A DNA stretch of 64,000 nucleotides, taken from contig WACJ01000079.1 of assembly GCA_008973525.1 (NCBI GenBank), positions 930,001-994,000 of the forward strand, written 5' to 3'. Made by a program: the position numbers and the translations under genes. The stretch comes from Stenopsyche tienmushanensis (lineage: Eukaryota; Arthropoda; Insecta; Trichoptera; Stenopsychidae). The notes beneath the pieces were generated by a model. It had not been told where the DNA came from and ran no database searches. It saw only the letters and a list, made by a program, of their open reading frames with translations. Of the stretch, positions 48,425 through 59,660 are shown piece after piece; position 1 is the stretch's first letter; each line of letters begins with the position of its first letter.

Positions 48425-48497
48425 GGTAGCTCAGAACTAATGTTTTTAAACCAAAGGCATACAATAATGATTTAGATTTAGATCAAAAATACATTGC
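48425..48497. repeat. dispersed repeat shared with 7.5 kb
   Basis: AGCTCAGAACTAATGTTT, then ATAATGATTTAGATTTAGAT and CAAAAATACATTG parallel 7546-7610. Short and non-coding. Confidence 0.5.
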
Positions 48498-48589
48498 AAA
48501 ATACAAAAATAGTTATTTCGTGCTATTACGATCACAGATAAAAATGTGATGACGGAAATTTACAGAAATTTTTTTTCGAAATTTTTGAA

Positions 48590-49203
48590 AAAAATACATT
48601 TTTATATCATTTTTTGAATTAAAATTTTTACCACGCAAAGAATTTTTCAATGAAAGAAATAAATAATAATCTGAAGGGCAATGTCCGGAGAGTATGGAGG
48701 ATGAGGTAAAACATCCCAGTCAAATGATAATAATTTATTTCTGACCAGCAAAGACACATGAAGCCTGACGTTAACATAATGAAAAACAACGCCTTATCTT
48801 TTAACTAATTCTGGCTGTTTTCTGGCAATTGCATAATTTACATTATCTAGTTGGAAACAATATTTTGTTGAATTGATTGTTTTAACTTGCTGAAGTAGCT
48901 CATAATAAACTACCCCCTTCCAGTACCACCAAATGCATAACAAAACTTTTTTTGGATGTCCAGGTTTAGCTACAGTTAAAGCTTATGTACCCTTGGTCCA
49001 AGACCGTTAACGTTGAATATTTTCATAGAGTATCCAACTTTCATCTCCAGTGAAAAGTTTCTTCAAAAAAGATTGGCTATTATGTCGTTGGAGAAGATCA
49101 CATGTTGAAATACGCTGAAGTTTATTTGAGTCAGTTTTCTTCAACCATGGCTATGATTTGATCTGTGTTCATTTGCGAAAGAAACTTATGGGACAACCTA
49201 ATA
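48590..49203 (-). mobile_element. mariner relic, sister of the 55.6-kb element
   Basis: Close copy of 55562..56352 from TACATTTTTATATCATTTTT onward. It includes the intact terminus (read on minus) TAGGTTGTCCCATAAGTTTC, TTTCGCAAATGAACAC. The opposite terminus is gone. It lacks about 60 bp present in the sister. Minus-strand readings include FTGDESWILYENIQR, a LLCIWWYWKGVVYYELLQQ-like block and PPYSP, all mariner, broken by stops. Confidence 0.75.
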
Positions 49204-51505
49204 TTATTTAGTAGGGAATATTAAATAAATAAAAATAATTCAGAATTTTACTCGTAACCCATTATTGCCTATTTAATTAGTTCTATAGTTTTCAAGATTT
49301 ATTAACATTTTTGTATTTATTTAAATATCGGCAATTATATTGAAACTAACAATAAATGAATAAAATCCGTTCGATTTTCTATATTATAAAATCTTCTGAC
49401 GACCTACAATATGTAGAGACAGATAAATTGAATCTTTGCCATCGGTCCATTAGAAGACTATTGTCATCATATAGGATGCAGCTTATATAATGGAAAAGAT
49501 AAGCCTCATGATCCCATAGGACTATGGAGGCTTCACAACAATAACTTTATAATCCGATTTCATTTCCTTCAGTCTTCTTATGAGAGGCTCTGACAAAAGC
49601 ATGAGTTTCTTTGTACCTTTTTCATCTCGAATCATTGGATATTTTTGTATTTACCTCAAAATACTAAAGCGAAGTATCATAAATTATTTATGGTTTTTAT
49701 GGGAAAATATGTGATTACGTAATGTTCGCTATTAAAGCCAAGAATAAGTTTTTTCTCCCGGCTATTATTTCGATCAAACAAAACTTCATATTCCTCACTT
49801 TCAAGAACACATGTTGCAGAATCCTTCATCACATATCAAGCATTTCCAACGTGAACCCTGTGTGGTGATTCCATAGAATTCAATATAAATTAGCCCCTTC
49901 AGCGGTAAAACATGCGCTTGACATATAAAGAATTCGGCGAAAATTTTCATAGTGATGGATCGTGATTAGTGATTCAATTAGTGCTTCATTACTACGCAGG
50001 AAGTCGTCCTTGCCAGGGGTGGAAAAGAAAGTCCTCGGCGTCTACGTTTTAATGTGAAGACATTAAAAGTCGTGTATCTTAATTAAAGGCCCGAATCTGC
50101 GTGCTGTTGATTGCGAGAGGAGGCTGTAAAGGTCATTTTGTAACGAGATGAAAATGGAAGATCTTAAATATTATGTATACGGAATTATATCAATCTGAGT
50201 AAGATCAACGATAAGGGCGCCCGTTAAATGAAATTTAATGTTTATTCACTCTTAATATCATCAAAGAAGCTAAATTTATGACTTATGATTTTCAAATATT
50301 TGCCGACGTATCGTTTGTATTTAAGAATATTAAACAAAACTAAAATTAGATAGGTCCTTTGAGTAAAAAATCGTAGGAGTTTTCAATCTTAAATTTTCAA
50401 GCTCAATTAATTTGAAATATACGAAATATTCAATTGTAAAAATGAATTGATTGGCATTTTAAATATATCCGACCAGTTCGTTTTTAGTTGGCTGTATATG
50501 CATAATATTTTCTTTCGATTTTAAATTCTGAGTTGAAATACTTAGAAGAGTGCTAATGCTAACTTATTCATTAAAACGATGTTCGATGCTGAAGTAAATT
50601 TAAAGTTTAAACCAGCGATTGAACACAAAAACGCAAGTACTGACTGAGTTCATGATTTCAATTACAGTGACGTTCTTGGATCAAATATTCAAAGGTTATA
50701 TGGTTTGTTTTAATCAAATCCAGAGAATGCATAACGATAAACATCCATTTAAAATCTTTTAGGAATACGCTTTTGAATATTCATACAAATAAGATGTTTA
50801 AATTACAACAAAGGATTTCCCTCACAGACGAGACCGATTGTATTGTGATGGAAGAACAAATTAAAATATATTTATTTTTAAAATTTGTCCTTTGAAAGCG
50901 AGCTACCGTGTTATGTTCAGCCATGAAAAACATCTCTTGTTCCGAGAGCCATTATTCTACCCAGATTGAAATAAGCCGACGATTGTTTTGAGAGATCGCT
51001 ATTGAATGGTTGTTTGCTTTGTCTAGGCGTTTCCCAGCCGCCTCGCATGGATCAGCGGGAATTGTTCGTTTTGACAAAGCAAATGTCGTATGTCGATGAA
51101 TTATTCAGGAAGTTCATATATGACTTTATTTAGTATCCCGGGGAAGATGTGGCTCGAAAGTGGCGGAAGAGCCTGAAATATCCTCGAAATAAGTGCGTCG
51201 CCGGAGCAACGCAGGTGTGGCCGGGAGATTAATGACTTGTGTTATTGCTCCTGTATTTGGAATAATACTTTCTTGAGTGGAGTCCTTGCTTGGCCACCGG
51301 GTGCCATTTGTGGTCCTTTGAAAGCTTGCTGGCAACCAAGAACAATGAGGAGGGATGTTCTGGCCCCTAATGCTGAAATAACATCACGCGTCTGTGGATC
51401 ACACGCAGAATTAACATTAGGATAGCACAACAACAATGACAAAACTAGGGATGTTTGGACCAAAATTTATTTAATATATGATATTGCATTATGCTTTACA
51501 TAATA
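49204..51505. other. non-coding stretch, GC-richer at 50.98-51.46 kb
   Basis: No gene recognised. Between 51126 and 51463 three frames stay open (69, 62 and 73 codons). The two minus ones start at TTG rather than ATG, with no domain and no splice context that I could tie to the receptor. Confidence 0.4.
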
Positions 51506-51835
51506 CATCGCTCAATAAGTTCGTAGGAAGGTTTTAACCTGTCTATTTTGAGATGGATACGATATTGTATTAATCGATTGTTTTAAGAGAGGCAATGGCA
51601 AAATTGCATAAATTGCACTTTGAATTGCTTTCTCATTCACAGTGTACTCCGGATTTAGCTCCTAGCGATTACTTACTGTTTGCAGACCTAAAAAAATGCT
51701 CCAAGAAAAGAGATTTGGCTTCAATGAAGAAGCTGAAACCTATTTTAAAGTCAAAGATAAATGGATCTACAAAAAAGGCATCGAAATGATAAAGAAGGAT
51801 TGAAATAAATATATCACTCTTGAACTAGACTTAGT
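51506..51835 (+). pseudogene. mariner relic carrying the AATAAGTTCGTAGGA terminus
   Basis: The left terminus ACATCGCTCAATAAGTTCGT follows TA at 51504. The C-terminal third of a mariner transposase then reads KLHKLHFELLSHSQCTPDLA, PSDYLLFADLKK, changing frame to RFGFNEEAETYFKVKDKWIY, KKGIEMIKKD, stop. PDLAPSDY holds the last catalytic Asp. The N-terminal two thirds are deleted and there is one frameshift. The right terminus was not found. This is the only coding copy of the family that produced the MITEs at 12973 and 39376. Confidence 0.82.
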
Positions 51836-53989
51836 TAGACTTAGACTTAGGATTAGTAAATACTAAGAATTCTGCTTTAAGCTGAATTTACGTCAATATT
51901 TTCGCCTTGATCTTATAGCATTTTAATGCAGTGTAATAAATTAAAAACGATATATTATTAAATAACAATGCCAAATGATGTATGCATGTATTTAGTTAGT
52001 ATAATATAATGTAAAAATCGCTATGATTAATTATACGACAAATATTATAACAAAGCAAATATTTAAAACTCCCCCATGATGCTATATTTTTACGAAAAAT
52101 TGCGGTTTGTCACGAAATTAATACCTCATTAGCGTTATTAGAAGCCATTTTGATGAAGAAATATCTCCTGTCAAGCTCGTATATAATATTGTTTAACGGT
52201 CCTCAAACGTTTTATAAGCCTGGTTTATTTTTATGACCGAAGAGAAATAGCAGATTGAAAATTCAACGCTGCCTTCAATCAGGCGCAGTCTGTACTGGGG
52301 GGATGAAAAATATTCAGTCGCTTTCTCGATATATAATACGGAATAGTCACATTAGAAACTTGCGGGTCTTCATTTCATCATCTGGCACGGGATAATATTC
52401 TGATTTGATACGAATTTATAGTTTCACGTATAAGTATGCGAGCATCGATAATGGTTATCTGCCAAGTCTTATTGGATATTTGAGATATTCCTCGCATAAT
52501 ACCCGGATTGGATCTGGGAAACAATTTTCACGTGGTTTGATTAAATTATTTTATTCAACCCTGAATGTATTGTTTGGTAGCAGAGACGTTTATATGGTAA
52601 AGGAAATCCTGCATGAATTAAATTTTATTGCGTAATAAGCATCGACGCAATGGCCAGGACGAATTACGATCCTGTATTTTGGGGCTGAATTATTAATTAA
52701 TTTCATCGTTTACGTCCTTTGATGCTCAATAATGATATATTTTATTGCAATTTAACATTTGATGTTGATATTTTTTTTTTTTTCAAAAAAATCAAGATAA
52801 AAGTGTGATAGAATTTGCATCGAATATCACCACTCTGGATATGTTCGAATCCTATATTTAGATTTGGCTCCTTGGTATGAGGGGTGCGGCTACCCTCAGG
52901 GATGCGGGTCGGTCCATTACGGATGATGGAACTTGTGTGTTACTCAGACTTAAATATGTCAAGATCATATGACATATAATATCCGACACTAGAAATTTTA
53001 TTTTATTTTCAGGATATTTCATCTCACGTCCCCAGCATCCTCAAACGTGTCGATGCAAAAGAGCCGTTTCGGATATAAAAATTTCCTTGTGGCCCTGGGA
53101 CATATTGAATTTCACAAAAATTTACCCCCAACATATAACAGATGATTCATATGTATACTTAATATTGGTTAAAATTTAATATATCATATAAATGTACTGA
53201 ATTATGTTTTATTATTATTGCAAAATTTGAAAAGTATTGCTGGGGTTATATTTAAAACTGAATAACACGACAATCAGTTTGCATACAACAGTTCATTTGG
53301 CAAAATAAAAATTTCATCAAAAATCTAATTTACTAAAATTAGTCCATTTACATTGTTATTACACAACGGGAAAGTTTGTTCGCTATGTAAATTCTTTACA
53401 TTAAATTTCAAAGGTAGACATAAAAGATAAGAACTGTTTATGCTTTTAAATGTTCTTTAAGCAACAAAAAATGTATAAATGCAAAATAAATCCATATTTT
53501 AGCTCAACTATTCTAATTTTTGTGACTTTTTTGCGATTAACCAAAACTATAACCAACGTATTTCAGGTAGTCTCTTACAAAAATTAAAGCCCTATTCAAA
53601 AGACTCTAGGAGAGTGAAAATCTTAAGATCGGTCTAGAAAGACGTTAATGCAGAGAAGACAGCGACTGAAATTTTGGATCCATTTTATACAAAACTAATT
53701 GTGGTTTCAGTCATTAATTAATAATATAAATCAGAAAATTTACAGTCTACTAAGCTTTAAACGTTGCGGACATGTATACATATATATATAAAGTACATAT
53801 ATGTTTTTCAAATTGTTATATTAACTTTTCCCTACCGGTGATGTATTTACTACACCTCGACTCTAATAATGGGAATATCTATATGAAATATAATAGATAC
53901 AGAGTTCAGAATTTTTGTATTCCTCCGTAATATAATTACGAATCACATCAAAGTATTATAGTGTATAAGTATTCATCTGCAGCGGCGAA
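51836..53989. other. AT-rich non-coding stretch
   Basis: No gene or element recognised. A 76-codon plus frame at 52405 has no domain. Confidence 0.4.
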
Positions 53990-54360
53990 AATAAATAATT
54001 TGTCGGGAAATCGGGATTTTTGCGAGCTTTAGTCCGTGTCTCAGCAGATAGGAATTTTATCAATCACATTGATGATATTATACGAAAATGGAAGCTCATA
54101 CGGTCATCAACTCGAACTAGCATTTAAATATCTGATGACGATACCTCCAATGAGTGTGAAGGCTGAGCATCCATTTTCAGCAGCAGGTTGCTTGGCTTCC
54201 AAAATCAGATCCAGACTAAATGACGAAAACACTCGATGCTTTGATAAAATATTTTTATATTAAATAAACGGACTTATTAGTAATTTTTGATCAAATGTAT
54301 CAATGTAATTTCTTAAACTATTGAAAATCGTGGTCCCGAAATCCCAGGATCGAAATTTTG
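53990..54360 (+). pseudogene. hAT transposase C-terminal domain relic
   Basis: Plus-strand reading ending ELAFKYLMTIPPMSVKAEHP, FSAAGCLASKIRSRLNDENT, RCFDKIFLY, stop. MSVKAEHPFSAAG...KIRSRL is the hATC dimerisation signature. About 60 codons are open; nothing upstream was recognised. TGTCGGGAAATCGGGATTTT (54001) and CCCGAAATCCCAGGATC (about 54340) may be eroded ends. Confidence 0.8.
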
Positions 54361-55561
54361 GCTTGAGATTGGAGATTGGCTCGCAATTCACGCTTATCTA
54401 CGATTCGATAGCAAACGCACCCGCGTAGGATACGCTGAAGCATAAGCGCGGGGTATAAATACACTTACCTAAATGATTCCACGCTTCAATGATCTTGCTG
54501 TTGATTATGATATAAAATAAATAAATTCTTCCAAGTGGATTATTTTTATCCAACTAAAATTTAAATGATTTATCACATACATGTTTCGTCGACATAAGTT
54601 TCAGGTACAATCGTCGCCATTAAAACTGCAAGAATATATACAATGTTAAAAAGTGATGGCTGTTTGCAAAGTTTGTAAATGCACCTGTGTCCAGAGAAGA
54701 TTGATGCATTTGTATAAAACGCTGTTTCCTTCTTCGCGCAAAACAAATCCAGACAGCTCCAAATTGAGCAAAAAATCCTGGAACGATTCGAATTAAGTTC
54801 CATGGTGCAAATACGAAATATAAACTATAGACGAATCAAATTTTTTTTCATTCTGTCGCGAAAACTTTCCAGTAAGCAACCTATCGAAGCTTCATCCCTT
54901 CGCAGCATAAGCGTACAACTTCCGCAAAGTCACACATAAGAAGGGATGAAAATTGCAGGTGATGAAGTGTGGAAATCTCGCAAGAGCCTTAGAAGCCTTA
55001 AAGTACTGCTACTTATCAGAGTTAAAAGTGATGCTTTTACGAAGATTGAATTTTTTTCCGCTTCTTCCCCTTCGTCGATATTTCGCGCTGATTTTACAAG
55101 TAAAAAAATGAAAAAAAAAAACCACACACGAACACAAATAAAAGGGCGACATACACGAAAAGCGCATTTGCAAAAAATTTCATTTTCAAAGGTCGAGCTT
55201 TTTGTCGTGCACGTCCTTCGCATTGTGCTAATGTCGACATTTAAACGGGCATTGTTGAAGTGTGCTTTTTGCACACAAAAAAATAAAGGCATTACTCTGT
55301 ATGTTGTACGATGCTTCGTTTTTTAATATTTTTGAAATGCTAACATTGTTATAACAATAAATATCTTGAAACTTCACGCGAAGAATTTCTCATTCAACCA
55401 ATTTGTATGCATTAACTCATAAGGGATGTAATTAAATGTATGGAATTAAATATAAGGAATATTTAAATATGATTTTTAGATATAGGATCTTTGAGTGGGT
55501 AGGTGAAATTATTGTATGATGATATATTCTATCGATTGGATACATTAACACCGTAAAATTA
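54361..55561. other. non-coding stretch with overlapping antisense open frames
   Basis: At 54930-55326 both strands are open for about 120 codons (plus 126, minus 120). Neither reading has a recognisable domain, signal peptide or membrane pattern of known type, and low-complexity runs contribute. Treated as chance in GC-richer DNA. Confidence 0.4.
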
Positions 55562-56352
55562 TTAGGGTGTCCCATAAGTTTCTTTCGTTTTCATATTAAG
55601 AAAAAATAAACAATAATTTGTATCTGGAAGTATCATAATGCCTTCATGCCAAAATTTCCCAGGTTTGTTGGCAAAATATTGATCAAGGTACATTTTTATA
55701 TCATTTTTTGAATTAAGATTTTTATCACGTTAATAATTTTTCAATGAAAGAAATAAATAATAATCTGAAGGGACAATGTCCTGGAGAGTATAGAGGATGA
55801 GATAAAGCATCCCAGTCAAATGATAATAATTAATTTCTGACCAGCAAAGACACATGAGACCTGGCGTTATCGTAGATGAAAAACAACGCCTCGTCTTATC
55901 GCTAATTCTGGCCGTTTTCTGGCAATTGCATCCAACAATATTTTGTTGAATTGATCGTTTCACCTTGCTGAAGTAACTCATAATAAACTACCCCGTTCCA
56001 GTTCCACCAAATGCATAACAACACTTTTTTTGGATGTAAGCCAGGTTTAGCTACAGTTAAAGTTTATGTACCCTTGATCCGAGACTGTTTACGTTGGATA
56101 TTCTTATAGAGTATCCAACTTTCATCTCCAGTGACAAGTTTCTTCAAAAAAGGTTGGCTATTATGTCGTTGGAGAAGAAGATCACATGTTGAAATACGCT
56201 AAAGTTTATTTGAGTCATTCAGTTCATGAGGAAGCCACACATCTGAACGATTGAAGTAGCCCAATTTTATCAGATGATTATGGACGGAAGTTCGTGGAAT
56301 ATGATTAGATCTGTGTTCATTTGCGAAAGATACTTATGGGACAACCTAATAT
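55562..56352 (-). mobile_element. mariner relic with both termini (about 790 bp)
   Basis: The left end is TTAGGGTGTCCCATAAGTTT; the right end read inwards is TTAGGTTGTCCCATAAGTAT. Both continue CTTTCG. Minus-strand transposase fragments in order: STNHIPRTSVHNHLIKLGYF, NRSDVWLPHEL, a CHWR/KLDTL remnant of the first Asp motif, QLARKRPELA-like, a degenerate HDNARPH site, and PSDYYLFLSLKNY. The N-terminal helix-turn-helix is deleted and stops and frame changes are frequent. Sister copy at 48590..49203. Confidence 0.82.
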
Positions 56353-56840
56353 AACAACATTTTTCTAGTCATTTATTTTCAAACGTATGTGTAATATTTT
56401 CGAGAGGGTTGTGCTATTAAATAATACATTGGATGCTCTTTGTAAGGCTAGCGATGATGAGAATATTAATGTATACAATTAATTTAGATTTATTCGTGCA
56501 TATATTATTTAGATACGCCGTGAAGCATTATTCATGAAAACATTAAATAAATATTTTAATTTAAACTCCATTAATATTCTGCTACATAATTAAAATGCGC
56601 GTTCTGTTGATAAATTGCACGAGAAATAAATATTTTTATTCTTGTCACAAAGGGTATTATAATAATTTTAAACAGTTTTTTTTCGCGCGTTCTCGTGGAA
56701 ATACAAAATGGAGAGACAAACAATGACTGATCAACCAATCTCTCGATACAAATAAATATCTGCCAAAATCAGATATTTACTACAGAATTCGATAATTACT
56801 TGCAAAAGACGCTCCAAAATGCATTTAAAATTATAAGTAT
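56353..56840. other. AT-rich non-coding stretch
   Basis: Nothing recognised. Confidence 0.4.
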
Positions 56841-57166
56841 TAGGTCAGTCCAAAAGTTGATGCGCGTTACCAAGAAAGTGTTGTTTCATCATGATAACGC
56901 TAGATCACATGTGGCTCAAACAATGCTTCAAAATTTAGTGAATTAAATTGTTTTTTTTTTACTTATTTCTTGTTTTACATTTCAAGTTTTTTTGGCTCAA
57001 AACCAGTTTCTTTCTACAGCAATGGAATTAAAAAGCTACCTGTGAGATGGAGAGAAATTGTAGATGGTGGAGGAAAATATATTATTGATTAAAATGCTAA
57101 ATTGTGTCTTATTTACACTATTTAAAAAAATCTCAAAAATGCGCACGAACTTTTGGACTGACTTAA
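56841..57166 (+). mobile_element. internally deleted mariner (326 bp)
   Basis: The left end is TTAGGTCAGTCCAAAAGTTG; the right end read inwards is TTAAGTCAGTCCAAAAGTTC. Both continue (A/G)TGCGC. Plus-strand coding remains: KKVLFHHDNARSHVAQTMLQ, NLVN (second catalytic Asp in HDNARSH), and the C-terminus FYSNGIKKLPVRWREIVDGG, GKYIID, stop. The last catalytic Asp region (PDLAPSDY) is deleted. It is a distinct mariner lineage from the other relics here. Confidence 0.85.
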
Positions 57167-57243
57167 TAATATTCTTACAAACAATAGAATAATTTTTGCA
57201 GACAATGGCAGACGTTTGAATAAATGCTGCATGCCTTTTTAAC

Positions 57244-57365
57244 GATATCATTCAATAAGTTCGTAGTAGGGCTGATCGGTTTTCAAAACCCGGTTTTTAG
57301 AAAAAAATTGTTACTTTCGAAAACCGGTTTTTTTGTACTGAAAATCCGGTTTTGAATATAAAAAT
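57244..57365 (+). repeat. mariner terminus interrupted by a hAT-type end
   Basis: ATCATTCAATAAGTTCGTAG (mariner terminus of the 51506 family) stops at 57266, where TAGGGCTGATCGGTTTTC begins. The latter, with its following AAAACCCGGTTTTTAG and TACTGAAAATCCGGTTTTGA blocks, matches the inverted right end of the hAT element at 25980..27495. The far end of this second hAT copy was not found. Confidence 0.62.
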
Positions 57366-59559
57366 TGTATTTTCAATATCAAGATTAAGGTTTGCGCAAA
57401 GAAAATACCGAATATTATGTGCTATCGACAGTGTTTATTTATGTATATACAAGTTTCATACACGCTGCGACGGTCCTGACAGATAAGTGGATTTGTACGG
57501 ATGATAAGTGGTGGACATATAAATATAGGATGAATTCTCAAAGGGTTAACAAGGATGTATCGTAATCTCGTGCAGAAATATTTTTTTAGAATAAGAATAA
57601 GATAATAATAATAAGATTTTGCATCAACATTTATTCGTGAGAAAGCTCTATTCGGAATGAGTACCGTGATTGCTCACAGTCGATCAAAAACAACAACCCG
57701 AATAAAAGTTTCAGGTAAAAATTATCTATTATTTTAAAAGATTCAAGAGAGATTTGAAAGAATGATTTAAACACATCTTTAGACAAATGTGCATATTATT
57801 CCAGAAACAAACGTTAAATCACATTTACGACCCACCAATCATCATTTGAATCGTCATATCTGAATTTAATCTTGTTTTTCATCTCATTTCAAACGAAAAC
57901 ACCGATTGTCCTCGGCGACGAATGCTAAAAATCACATTTATACCTGGCGGAATTGCGTCGATTAAATTCTCCTAAAATTAAATAGAATTTCAGCAAATTT
58001 TCCATCTGGCCGTGAATGTTATGATAGGCGCAATATTTCAGGTCACAATAGTATCTCTCATTTCCGTCGGCGATGAATAAAGTTTGCTCGGCAATAACGG
58101 CAAGATTCCACTTTTCATAAGAAATTCAGTATAACTAAACAGTTAAGGATCTCCGCCGTCGAAGAGCAAAGCTGCCACATTTCACAGAAGGTTTCCAGCT
58201 TTATGGGACGTATAACGATGCTTTGTTTATTAACTTCATTATCTTTGTTGTCTTTGCATCCCCCCCCCTCTTTAAAAAAAAGAGCGATAACCCGGGGTGG
58301 TTTTTAAATGTCACGTAAATACTGTTAAGTGGCAACACGTGTCGTGCTTGGAAGTAAATCGGAGCTTTCATATTAAAATATTACGGGCACATACAACGGA
58401 AGGGGCGTTAAAACAAATCTGCGAGATAAAACGTCTGCGCTTAAACGTGATTTTTATAAAATTTAAATTATTTTCAGATCGAAGATAGCGTGAAAAGACG
58501 CATAAACAACATTCGATAGTAAGTCGTAACTTAGAAACGGAGCTTTTAGCAGGACAACGGTGCAAATGTAGAGTTGTCAGGGATAATCTATTGCTTAGGG
58601 GAGGTTTTATTTCTAAATTGATTGTAAGCTTTGCACTTTGCTAACGGTATTATCCAACAAATAGCTGCAATTCAATCCGAAAAACTATTTTAAATACTAG
58701 ACTTTTATACTTAATGCTTTTCAGTGTTAAAGATAAGCATCCGGATAGTAAGAGGTCGTTATTTATAATTCAAACAGGATCGTTTAGTTTTTCTGGTTAT
58801 ATGAAAATTGTTGCCAAAACATTATAATAAAAAAAAAAAATAAGATAAGAATATGAAGTATCCACGACAATGTATCATCTCAAGATTTGCACATTCAGAA
58901 TTAGAAAATCATGCTATTAAAATATATTGGTATCGAATATTTTCAAATACTATTGATCGTAAATAAATTTAAATTTGCTACTTAAATTATTTCTCAATTA
59001 TTATTTGATGGATTTCATATAATTTCTAGAAAATTTATACTAAGTAAATAATTCTCTCATACAATTAAACGACATACACGTTTGTTACGACATCTGTTTG
59101 CAGAATTATGTACAGAATCATAATATGTCTGACAAATTGTTACAACTCAAAGTTTATATTATTCAAACAAAGTTTATCTGTTAAGTACTTTATTTGCCTA
59201 CAGACCCACAGATTCTGCAGACAGAGCATTATGACCATCGATTTTATACTATGGCTTTCAATGTTTGTCAGTTAAAATGCTTTTTAATTCATAATAGTCA
59301 TCATTCTTGTTCAAAATCAATGGTTATAGATTTATATTCTTTAAGCCATTCTGGAACGAAATTTTAGTTTTTTTTTCATAAATTCGTATTATTCGTTAGC
59401 AAGATAAACCTTAACTGGCAATTTACAATACCAACTAATATCAATTATGATCCGACCTCATATTTTACCTTTTCATGATCACTCACTGCTCCAAATTATT
59501 AATATATAAAAAAGTTAATTCTGAAGCAATAACAATTTAAAATATTGACTCACGAAATT
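57366..59559. other. non-coding stretch
   Basis: 57366-57720 may be interior of the hAT copy that starts at 57267. The rest has no gene. A run of C (58260-58268) and overlapping open frames at 58297-58565 show no domain. Confidence 0.4.
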
Positions 59560-59660
59560 CTTAGCAATAAGTGGACGAAGTTTTATTGCAATCCGATGAA
59601 CTGTATGGCAGCGTATCTCAAACGAACAAAACCCAATTCATTTTTATATATTAGATTCCT
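59560..59660 (-). repeat. third copy of the unknown 25.6-kb repeat
   Basis: Minus strand: TTTTGTTCGTTTGAGATACG, CTGCCATACAGTTC, ATTGCAATAAAACTTCGTCC, ACTTATTGCTAAGAATTTCG; close to 25618-25720 in the same order. Confidence 0.7.

Noticed and set aside
51126..51463. Signal-peptide-like minus frame and companions
   Set aside because: The frames start at TTG, not ATG, and no exon context or similarity supports them.
54930..55326. Overlapping 126- and 120-codon frames on opposite strands
   Set aside because: Neither resembles a protein family; A and T runs and moderate GC explain the lack of stops.
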